Source: Tubulanus polymorphus (lineage: Eukaryota > Nemertea > Palaeonemertea > Tubulaniformes > Tubulanidae). From it: a stretch of 62,000 nt of DNA. Below, one piece after another: positions 46,823 to 56,717 of this stretch. A program made the translations under genes and the position numbers. How positions within the stretch are numbered: position 1 is the first letter of the stretch; the number at the start of each line of letters is the position of its first letter. The notes under the pieces are model-generated. The model saw only the letters and a list, made by a program, of their open reading frames with translations. It did not search any database and was not told where the DNA came from. The stretch is from assembly GCF_964204645.1 (NCBI RefSeq), contig NC_134030.1:473855-535854 (forward strand). The letters are read 5' to 3'.

Positions 46823-47487
46823 GGTGGCTAGGGTTGCATACCTCACTAATCCGTATTGAATGCGTTTAGAAGTCGATGAATAAATCAATAAGTCGTAATG
46901 GGACAAAAATCATTGACAAATCATGCGTCCCTCACCGATCGAGTTCATGAAGTTCGTGTTCTCTGGAGGGGTGGTTTCGGAGGAAGGGACAGCAGGGGCG
47001 CCGAATAAAAGAAGTTTTAGTTTTTGTGGATCTGCGGCCATTGGGGAAAGGAGTCTTCAATACTTGTCACATCGGTTTCTGTATCGGTTCTCTATCGAGG
47101 AGAGTAGAGAGAGGAGAGGGAAGAGGGGAGGGGAGGGGAGAGCGAGAGGAGAGAGGAGAGAGGGAGAGAGCGAGAGTAGAGAGTATAGGTTTTTTGAACA
47201 ATGCCCACGGCTAAGTTTGAAGTATTTCTTGAAAAACCGATGAGTGAAAATTCGACAGTTTTCATATCGAAAATTCATCCAAACGTAATTTAGAATTCAT
47301 CGACTTCAATCAATTCTTGCGTCTTGAGACGAAATAGTATCCAAATACAGATATATTCAACACAAGTCCAGCTAACATCTTGAGGATACTTCTGGTATTC
47401 CAGTGAGACTTACAGAGTGAGTGAGTGGTTCACTGGTTCCACAGAGACCGTGTGCGAGCGGCTGTGATCTGTAAACCACGTTCCATC
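46823..47487. other. No gene seen; GA-rich tract
   Basis: Between the 24-bp satellite and the orphan secreted exon. Holds a GAGAGGAGAGGGAAGAGG tract (47100-47185). No splice-supported ORF. Confidence 0.5.
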
Positions 47488-47590
47488 CAGGAGACCGTAC
47501 ACACAGCGCACACCGTGACCGTACACACGGCGCACACCGAGATCGTACACACGGCGCACACCGAGATCGTACACACGGCGCACACGAAAC
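47488..47590 (+). repeat. 24-bp repeat in the leader of the secreted-protein exon
   Basis: Four to five units with CGTACACACGGCGCACACCG end 25 bp before the ATG at 47613. Confidence 0.85.
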
Positions 47591-47612
47591 GAGAAACGGG
47601 CACGATCTGAAA

Positions 47613-48249
47613 ATGACCGCGGACACTAAATGGAAGGCTCCCGCGCGATATGTCGCGTATCTGATGATTTTGATGACAATATTTATAAATTGCGAAACCG
47701 ATTCTAATGCTACATATTTACAAACTGATTCTGGCGTTTGGACCTGGAGCGGCAAAAGCAGTTCCAGTTCACAGCCAAAACAAAATTCATTCGTGAGATT
47801 GAAAAACAGACATAAACTGACTTTTGAACCGACAATAGAATTCAATTGGTTTAATTTCTATTTTTCCTGTAATTACAAACTGATCTCTGTTGATAAACGG
47901 GAAAAACATGCATTTATCAGATTTCCATCTGGAGGAATTTACATCAGATTCAATGATTCGACGCTGTGCTATTCGGACACGAGGAACAAGTTGTCTGAAA
48001 TGTCCAGTACATTTTGTAGTTCTGAACGAGTTACCCTCAACTCACCAACATTTTTCGAATTAAGGATAAATAAATCTGAACAATATTTAAACGTGATGAT
48101 TTGCGTGGACGGTAACTGTAACGAGAAAGCTCTAAACTTATTGAACTTCGATAAAAACAGTGTCAACACTGATTCGATGGTTATCGATGGTGCAAGAAAC
48201 CATAAATATGAAATTGGGAATCTGGTGATAAACAGCACAGTAGAATCGG
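47613..48249 (+). CDS. Orphan secreted or membrane-receptor ectodomain exon, family not recognised
   Basis: Open exon of 212 codons ending at a strong donor (TCGG|GTAAGT at 48250); without splicing it would stop at 48284. Residues 15-27 (VAYLMILMTIFIN) form a signal-peptide core. The rest has six cysteines, several N-glycosylation sequons (for example NAT, NDS, NKS, NST), and alternating hydrophobic residues that suggest a beta-rich extracellular domain of about 170 residues. I cannot name the domain. No following exon could be found before the next gene on the other strand (48905), so the gene either continues beyond that gene or has a very small final exon. The reading frame is not repeat-derived and has normal amino acid composition. 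Confidence 0.6.
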
Positions 48250-48569
48250 GTAAGTGTTTAGATCTCTTCAATACTCAAACATAATGCATAAATCATAATA
48301 TAAAATATCTGTCAACCGTCAATTACGAGACAAAAGAAACGGATGCGATCGATTGTTGTTGATAAATTAGTTTTATTCCCGAAATGGAGAACTTGAGCTC
48401 TAAGTCGAAAAGGTTGTTATAATTCAACAATCGTCCATACTCAATTCAATATCTCAGAATCCAATACGTCACACGGTAAGCAGATTATATTCTTTCGAAA
48501 GGTAAGTTATTCAGTCTAATTTCTACTCTTTACCTGAGGTAAGCAGAATGATAAGTTCCTGGTGTACAA

Positions 48570-48795
48570 CAATAGATTTTTTATTACGATATATCCTCTG
48601 GTTCCATGACTTTACCCAGTAATTACTGACACTGATTCAGAGTGGTCCTGATGCTGAATAGAGGATATACAGGGGTGTCCCGGGTTCGAACCCAGTAATA
48701 ACTGATACTGATTCAGAGTGATCCTGATGCTAAATAGAGGATGTACAGGGGTGTCCCGGGTTCGAATCCATTTATTACTGACACTGATTCATAGT
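48570..48795 (+). repeat. 75-bp dispersed tandem repeat with Pol III B-box, locus 1
   Basis: About three units with CAGTAATTACTGACACTGAT, CAGAGTGGTCCTGATGCTGA and GTGTCCCGGGTTCGAACCCA. GGTTCGAACCC fits the tRNA B-box consensus. The same unit occurs at 50155-50555 and 52730-52845. Confidence 0.85.
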
Positions 48796-48904
48796 AAACT
48801 CTTCAGCATTAAGAGAATAAATTGAACTAATTGCTATAATTTCATTTTTCACCATAATGCTTATCTTTATTCCTAAAATATCATTTTAACAAATCCAAGC
48901 TAAT

Positions 48905-49336
48905 CTATTGTTTTGAGGTGAGTTTATTCCTCACATTATCTAATTTGTCAGCGATGAAGCGCCCAGTACAGCCGACTATAGAATCAGTGGTGTCGAAACG
49001 CTGGCATTCGTGATGAGTTCTCACCGACCACAGGCAATCCTTCACGCACTGTTTGCTGTTCTCCTTTTTGTCGCACAGGTTTTTCTTACAAGATTCTTTG
49101 ACCTGTTTCGCTCCGGGCCAATCGTATCCATGAACACAAACCGCTACTGATAGCACTATATCAACAGAGAAGTTAAGGTGTCCGAATTTAATTTTCAAAT
49201 TTGCCTTTTTACGTCCATGTTCAAAATGTTTAGATTCTTTGATCCGCACAATGTGCATTTTTCCACCTAAAGTCGTCAATAGTTAAATAACTTATTGGTT
49301 CTTACCTACAATAACACAGAGAACGAAGTTACGCAT
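48905..49336 (-). CDS. Small six-cysteine secreted protein, unknown family
   Basis: Two exons on the minus strand (49306-49336 and 48905-49155), joined in phase 1, 93 aa. The intron splits the signal peptide: MRNFVLCVIV lies in exon 1 and VLSVAVCVHG in exon 2, with likely cleavage after about residue 20. The mature part of about 73 residues has six cysteines at 33, 38, 47, 51, 61 and 73 (C-x4-C-x8-C-x3-C-x9-C-x11-C) and is Lys-rich. An AATAAA lies 34 bp after the stop (48866-48871). The exact in-frame splice, signal peptide and poly(A) signal support a real gene. I do not recognise the cysteine pattern. Possible roles for such proteins include peptide ligands, inhibitors or defence peptides, but none is shown. 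Confidence 0.75.
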
Positions 49337-50154
49337 GTTGCCGCTAGGAGACCAAGGTACCGGAAGCTGTAATAATGGTTTGATGGGTCGGTAGCTCACG
49401 CAGTTATATATATACCAGAAAACACGTGATTTTATCAGTAGGAATAAAGATGAAAATATTGAATTAATGATCACACTATCAACTTTATGTCGTCTCTCTA
49501 TCAGTCTGTAGATATATATATTTGACCATGAGGAACTTTTCCCAGGGTTGAAATAATACAACTTCAAAAACAACTTCATGTTTATGGTGATAAAAATTGT
49601 AACCATAAACCAGATGATTGAGAATTCGTTAACACGATTTAGTTAAACCGCGACTACTTCATCGTATAGATTAAGCCAAAATAACATGATTTATAACATG
49701 ACTAACATTATTTATTTAAAATAAATAACATGTTTTATTTCCTATGATCTATAGGAATTACCCAGTCAGCAAGCTAAAGATTCAATAATAAAAAGAACTA
49801 GAATCTAACTAGAAACAATTCGATTTATTTTATGATATCCATTTCCAGTTGAACAAGAGTTGATAAACTTATAAAATCATGAGTTGAAATTCCCGAAACT
49901 AGACCACCTCCATCCCCAAAGAAACGAAAACTAAAGTGAAGGTGCAAAAAAAATAAAAATGCATAACTGATTTTCTTCTGGGTCAGAAACGATATTTCAT
50001 TTATTATCAGCTCAATTTCAGCCGAATAAAAACTCGTAATCAGTCTATGATAAATACGTAGAACTAATTTCGGCTTGCATAGACAGGAGTGACTGTCTGA
50101 TAAAGCGAAAAGGCCGCCCTGCCACAAGACCAGGGGATCCGGAAACCGTGGTGA
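49337..50154. other. Upstream region of the six-cysteine gene
   Basis: AT-rich. On the minus strand a TATATATAAC word lies 68-77 bp before the ATG (49404-49413), a possible TATA box for the small secreted-protein gene. No other gene seen. Confidence 0.4.
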
Positions 50155-50555
50155 ATGAGGGATGTACAGGGGTGTCCCGGGTTCGAACCCAGTAATTACT
50201 GACACTGATTCACAGTGGTCCTGATGCTGAATAGAGGATGTACAGGGTTGTCCCGAGTTCGAACCCAGTAATTACTTACACTGATTCTGAGTGATCCTGA
50301 TGCTGAATAGAGGATGTACAGGGGTGTCCCGGGTTCGAACCCAGTTATTACTGATACTGATTCAGAGTGGTCCTGATGCTGAATAGAGGATGTACAGGGG
50401 TGTCCCGGGTTCGAATCCAGTAATTACTGAAAGTGATTCTGAGACTATGCTGAATGTACAGGAGTGTCCCGGGTTCGAACCCAGTAATTACTGAAAGTGA
50501 TTCAGAGACTGTCCTGATGCTGAATGTACAGGTGTGTCCCGGGTTCGAACCCTAT
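50155..50555 (+). repeat. 75-bp dispersed tandem repeat with Pol III B-box, locus 2
   Basis: About six units of the B-box repeat end at the 3' end of the neighbouring minus-strand gene, so the last codons before 50552 touch the repeat. Confidence 0.85.
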
Positions 50556-53009
50556 CTGATATATATCGGTGATAGCGAATGTATTAAACTCGTGAATCTT
50601 TTATCGTCTGCAGATCTCAAAGATAAATTCAATTTCTCTCGTTCGATCAGATTGCGATTTCGCTCGTGGTATCCCATAACGGTCGCGAAATCGTGAAGTT
50701 TAGTTTCGGTTTTAGTCAGCAGGTTGTACGGTAAAGTCTTCGCTATTTTAATCAATAATAATTCCTTCTGATTGATTGTAGTTTTACGGCGTAACAGACG
50801 TTTTTCGGTTTGTTGATTTCGAGTCGATCGAGGAGTCGACGACGTCACGCTCGTCGCCGTTATCTTCATATTCGGTTGACTGCGTACGCTGCGCGGACTG
50901 GCGCGAGGGGTCGCCGGTGGAGACGGGCATATCTCTTTATCTAAAGGCTTTGATATCACGTGTATCGCCGGCAACGCACCGACTTCTGCTATATTCGTCA
51001 AACTTTTACTGAGTTTGTTTTTGATGATGGTTTTAGGCGTTTCGTCTTCATCTCGCTGAATGGATTCCGGCGCGCTCTTGCGGCGTCCGCACGAACTAAC
51101 ACCGTCGTTTTTAGCGCCGAACATTTTTGCGACCATTGTATTTCTTCTGACGAACATTTTCTAAAACCGAAATTTTTATGAAATAATTTCGGTAAAGTTG
51201 TTAAACGTTACGTAGTGAATGTATCTGTAGTAGACATTACACTAAATTGAAATGGAATTGACTATTTGGAAATGAAACTTGGAACCGGTCCAAAACTTGG
51301 AAGTGGAACTAGATCCAAAACTGTGGAACTGGGTTTAGAATTGTGGAACTTGATCTAGAAATGGATCTGGGCCATCCTGTAATTGTTAATTAAGCTGATC
51401 TCCGATATAATGTTTTATTTCAGATTGAGAAATAATGAATTAGAGACACCTACCCTTCGTGAATTCGTTTCTGTAGTAGATCCTTGCACCTGCTGCTGCC
51501 GCTGCTGCTGCTGCTGCTGCTCCTGCTGCTGCTGCGGCTGATTTTTACTACTCGTTTTTAAGTACGTCGACTTCGCCTTGGCGAACCTGTAATGGTGGAA
51601 TATGGAATGTGGAACTTTAGATGAGTCAGGTCCCGGCCGATTTTATGGCGATTACGATTGCGTCATAAAACCGCCGGCTTTCATATTGCGTACAGTCCAA
51701 TAAAATCTAATACCACAAAATATTATATTAATCCCGTAAATTCCTGAGTTTATTATATTCCCGAATTCCATTGTTAGTCATCTTAGTCATAATATTCGTT
51801 TTATATCTGGATGGTTGATTTCTGTCCGAATGGTTTCGAGCAGATTGATAATTAATTATTCATTATATTTATAATGTCGGGTAGGTATTCCATCAATATT
51901 GACAGGGGATGGCTTCAGGGGGGCTTTAGGGGATGGCTTTAGGGGGAGGGGGTGGCTTTAAGGGGATGGCTTTAGGGGGATGGCTTTAGCGGGTTGTCTC
52001 CAGTTCTCCGAGTCCCTACTTTTCGATTGATTTTTCCCTTTTTTTCGTCAAGTCAAAGATTCTTAAAATCTCCGAATTCGGCCCTCATATCTTTTAACAT
52101 GTATTTCTTAAAAATTATCTTTCTCCAAAGTTTGGGGGCATCGGTAGCGAATGACTTAGCTGCAATATCCGTGAAATGGGTGCCTTTTAGTTCCATCTGG
52201 ACCCCGGCCTCCCATGACTTTTTTTCATTAAAAAATTCAGAATAACAGTTAATTGAATTACGCCAACACTTTCAGGAACTCGTGTGTTAGATTTTCCTTT
52301 TCGATTCGAACCCGGGACCTCCACCGTCACTCACCGAATTTCATTGTTACCATCAAAGACGTGATCGATAAAAAACTGTCTTTGATCCCGAAAGATTTCT
52401 ATTTCTCTAACTCTACGTTCAGCCGCTAGGCGGCGTGTCTCCTCCGCGTGACGATGGGCTTCTGCTGGGTTTGTTTTCGTCAACGCGATTCCTACAAAAT
52501 GCGATTAATTCACTGTCAAAATTAAATCGTGCTGCCCACTACACCGTCCGGTGCTGCCGCTATGCTCAACATTAGCGGATTTTTCATACACTAACGGGAA
52601 TCGTCTCTGGCAATCAAGGAGAGTCCACTGCCAGAGTAAGTTCGTGTTAGTTTATGCAAAATCCGCTAATGTCGATCAAAGCGGCAGCACCGTACAGCAC
52701 AGTTTACTAACACGAAATTAGTGGAATAGCGGATGTACAGGAGTGTCCCGGGTTCGATCCCAGTAATTACTGATACTGATTCAGAGTGGTCCTGATGCTG
52801 AATAGAGGATGTACAGGGTGTCCCGGGTTCGGACCCGATCCTCGATACTGACCGTAATTAGTTTTATTGAGTTTATCAGCCTCGTCTGAAACTCGCTCAC
52901 ACTTTGATCGTCTGCGATTGTGAATTTTCTCCGTGGCGTCTCTCAGTATTTCCGACGCGTGTTTCTCCTCTAACGGTTTATCTATTGGATTCACCAGATG
53001 CGCTTCCAT
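50552..53009 (-). CDS. Basic, charged protein with polyQ tract, function unknown
   Basis: Four coding exons on the minus strand: 52853-53009, 52335-52491, 51454-51586 and 50552-51160, phases 1, 2 and 0, 351 aa. The exon with the ATG starts after an ACACAG acceptor at 53010, so a non-coding leader exon lies upstream (possible donor near 53583). The N-terminal 100 residues are highly charged and probably helical (EEKHASEILRDATEKIHNRR; HAEETRRLAAERRVREIEIF). A CAG-coded glutamine stretch is followed by a Ser/Pro/Arg-rich segment (PPATPRASPRSVRSQP) and a second charged helix. There is no signal peptide or membrane span. I do not recognise the family; a cytoskeletal or axonemal coiled-coil protein is one guess. 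The last 15 residues run into repeat DNA, so the true C-terminus may differ. Confidence 0.7.
52549..52692. mobile_element. Hairpin MITE in the first coding intron of the polyQ-protein gene
   Basis: Long inverted ends: CGGTGCTGCCGCT with ACATTAGCGGATTTT on the left, AAAATCCGCTAATGT with AGCGGCAGCACCG on the right, plus inner CACTAACG / CGTGTTAG. It is 144 bp with no ORF. Confidence 0.8.
52730..52845 (+). repeat. 75-bp dispersed tandem repeat with Pol III B-box, locus 3
   Basis: One and a half units of the same repeat as at 48570 and 50155, just inside the intron after the first coding exon of the polyQ-protein gene. Confidence 0.85.
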
Positions 53010-54249
53010 TCTGTGTAATGATAACAATAAATCATTGCAATGATAATGATATGGATAATCTATTCCTTAAAAGCGCTTTAAGTTCAGTCTCAATGGTCTT
53101 TACAACAATATTGAAATTGACACATTTTAGTAGCTACCCTCCATCCCCTCCGTCCACCCTCAGTCTCACTGCTTTTACATCAAATGTTGTCCATTATTAT
53201 CATCTACCAAGATTATTTATTGTAATTATTATAAAGATTATTCTCAGAATATTATGCAAATTCTAATTTGATTTTTATATAATCATTACTACCATTATAA
53301 ATATCATCATCGTTACTTTATCAACATCATTAGTATAATGACTATTAATTAACAAACTGCTGCATCCTTTCTTGTTTATATTGCACCCGTTCTGCACGTA
53401 CTGTACGTGGGTCCAGTGCCTAACAATTTAAAAGTCCAGACCTAAAAACTAGCGCATGCAATGAATCCATCATTTAACATCTTTTGTTTATCCCGAATAT
53501 TGTGAAAACTTCCTTGTATAATTTTAATGTAGTAAAATGAACAATAAATTATTATCTATAATATTCTGCGCATATTTTTTACCTGTTAATTTGAATCCTC
53601 GTAATATCCCCTCGTCCGCGGCCACAACCTGCTGTTTGAGGTGACAGGGTCGTGTGTACTTTTACTTTTATATATAACCCTATAAATATCAATCGTTCTG
53701 TTGAACTATCACACGCCGAATCTTGCAATTTTCAAAAAGATTAAATCAACGTTTCGTTTATGAATTGAACCTTTGTTTCACAACGCACGCGTAATTAGTT
53801 CTAAAGCGTCGATTGGATTAACGAGGATTGGATAATCTCAAAGCGATTATCTCGCAGAGATTATCTCTGTTAACACAAGTCTCGTATAGTTGCTATAAAC
53901 AAACGATCATTGACGATACAACCGAACAGTACGACGGGCAAATAATTAGAAAAAAAGGTTGATCGATTTTCTAGTGTCCTAAAGTTCGCTGTAACGAGCT
54001 GTATAAAATAGAACCTAGACCATTTCACTGGTTCGAATTCGATCGATTTTTGCTTCAGCTGAGATTGAAACACGATTATAAATTGTGTATATCATTTTGA
54101 CGGCGAGTTGGGAGAAAACGGACTGAAATACGTGACAAAACGTAACGCAGTAAGACCTGCAGAAATATATTCATGACTTGTCGGTTACTGCTGTCGACAA
54201 CTTGTCAACTTGTCAACTTACACGCACACGTGTGACCTTTTCGCACCCG
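53010..54249. other. Upstream region of the polyQ-protein gene
   Basis: A possible leader exon of the minus-strand gene ends at the donor ACAG|GTAAAA near 53583, which could splice to the acceptor at 53010. Otherwise AT-rich with no supported ORF. Confidence 0.45.
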
Positions 54250-54345
54250 TTCTAGACCCCACCCCATACCCTCCCCACACTCCTCCCTCCCCACACTCCC
54301 CTCCCCACACTCCCCCTCCCCACACTCCCCACTCCCCACATAGCG
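54250..54345 (+). repeat. CCCCACACTCCCC tandem repeat
   Basis: About six short units of CTCCCCACACTCC. C-rich low complexity. Confidence 0.8.
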
Positions 54346-54474
54346 AGCGCCTGAACTACTGTAATCCAATTTTATCACCAATCACGTGTTGTCAGGAAAT
54401 CATTGACACTTTCCACGTGTGACCTTTCGTGTGACCATAATCCACCTCACCTTAGTTCCACATTGAGGCTGATT

Positions 54475-54670
54475 CTAGGAACTGTGGAACTGTGGATCTG
54501 TAGAATTGGATCATGAATTGTGGAAATGAGTCTAGAACTGTGGAACTGCATCCTGAACTGTGGGACTGTGGAACTGAGTCCTGAACTGTGGAACTGAACT
54601 GTGGAACTGCATCCTGATCTGCTGAACTGTGGACCTGTGGAATTGAGTTCTGACGTGTGGAACTGAAGTT
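54475..54670 (+). repeat. AACTGTGGAACTG array
   Basis: Irregular 17-40-bp units of CTGTGGAACTGAGTCCTGA. It is the same family as the other AACTGTGGAACTGG arrays in the window, but more scrambled. Confidence 0.8.
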
Positions 54671-56575
54671 TAGAACAGAATCCTGGATCCTGTACTGTAA
54701 TCTAATTGTAATCACACACGTCACGTGATGGTCACACTTTCCAACGTAATTGACGTTAACTGACAAATTCACGTTGATTCTCGCTGATTATCGCGTGATT
54801 CACGAGAGATGGAATTAGAATTTGATTGCGTAGCGAACCGATATAAATCACTAACCCCCCTCACCCCTCCCCTCGCCCCTCGCTCCCCTCCCGCCCGTAT
54901 AACGAGATTTGTGTTTGATTAGCTACTGCGCAGAACCACGTGACTTCGTGTCCTAGAATTCATAATCGTCATAGATACTGCCAACAATAGTCTACAACAA
55001 CCAATTTCAACGTCCGTATCGGTGAGATGTGGCTACGGTGTGATGAAGGGTCAGTAGAGGTTTGACTGTGATCAGTGGGGCAGAAGGCAGGTACAGTGAT
55101 AGATGACATTGATGCCATCGATGACGTCATTTATTAGCGCCACCTAGCGAGTAGAGCAGACACGAAACCGTCAGTGTATAATCATATCCTAGACATAGAC
55201 TCAGTGAGTTCCCCTCGCACCCCCTGCCCCTCCCCCTCCCCTCCCTCCCCTCCCCCGGTTTAATATATGACTGGCTCCTGTTGACGATGTGATGATGTTG
55301 TGGCGAGTACGCAGCCAGTCTAGTTCACTAATTCGATACCAGGTGTCGCCTCTGTCGCTCGTCACGCACGGAATGCGACGGATACCAGAGAATCATAAAA
55401 CAATCGGAGAAACGACAGATAAAGTGGAGTAGGTGGATAGATGTGGAACTTCCATCCACAGTCCACATTATAAGTGGGATTAAGTTACAGCTAAAAAAAA
55501 CACGGAATACTGGACCAAAATACTGGACCACACCACTGGATCATAGTTCCGGACCACAACTCAATTATTCGTATTGAATGTACGTAAGTTAAAGTATTGT
55601 TTGAAATATGTTGGTTTTATCCGATTTTATTTATTTCGGTATTTCTGGAAAAATGTATCATTTCCATCGGTTCCTTCGAATCGTTTATCGGATATCGACG
55701 GCGGATATTTTGAGAGAACCGTTTGATATATCAACGGCGGTATTGATACATCGACGGACTCGCTATTTGATATCTGAGATTATAACAGAATTGTCGATAT
55801 CTCATATTGTGGTAAATGGAAAAAAGCGTCACCCAATCAATCGATAGTATTGATTGAGTTGTTTGATGTTCTGTATGCTAATGGTTTGTTCGGCGAATGA
55901 CATAAGATACTTTCTGTCGTGCACATTTTACTGTATCTACATGAATTAACTTCAAGTTTATGCCGCAAGCGAGAAACAGAGAATTTATTTAATCCATTAA
56001 AAAAAATCCCCGCAATAACCTTATCTGGTCAGGGTTCAGGTCACGAGTCTATAATTGGGATTCGAGCTCCACGCTCTATCGACTGACTTGATAGAACCTT
56101 CAAACGTAGTCACTAAATCCTTCACCAAAAGTGATTAACAACTGATAATCGCTTACTACGATTAACTATTGTTTCTGGTCTTCGTTTTAAATTGCTTTAA
56201 CTTCACTCAGTTCGCCCGATTATTTTGTTAATATTCTATGAATGTATTCTGAATCAGTTCGCCTGGACGTTGACTAATAGGCTATGTCGCTACAAACACA
56301 TACACACGGCTGAATTCATCGTGGAATTTCTAACATAAACTGATTGAATTTCATTTTGTAGGAATTGAATTTGGATGCATTGATCTATTGAATATAACGA
56401 CTGAAATCCCGAGTTTGTTATGGATTCTAAGTGTTCCGAGTCGGGATAGTTACCGGGGTCAGGAATCCACCGCTCATTCCCTGGCAGTGGTAACGGGTCA
56501 GGAATCCACCGGTGCCTTCTCGGATCAGGATAGTTTATATCCAGTATCCCGAATCAGTAGTTGAACTAACCGGAT
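54671..56575. other. No gene seen; upstream region of the DEG/ENaC gene
   Basis: C-rich runs at 54858-54895 and 55208-55256. Repeated ATATCGACGG / ATATCAACGG / ACATCGACGG words lie at 55690-55760, and GGAATCCACCG is doubled at 56461 and 56495. A leader exon could not be fixed. Confidence 0.45.
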
Positions 56576-56686
56576 ATGGATAACGTATTGAGGATAATGG
56601 ATACCAGTAACGGATACGAAATGAAATGTTTAAAGTGTTCGACAATAATAACAACAGGTCATTGTAAACATACGTCAGCTGCTGTA

Positions 56687-56717
<31 letters not shown>

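Noticed and set aside
45373-46906. About 500-residue ORFs in three frames of the 24-bp satellite
   Set aside because: Open only because the unit is eight codons long. Both strands are open, variants are CpG decay rather than synonymous change, and there is no signal peptide or splice support.
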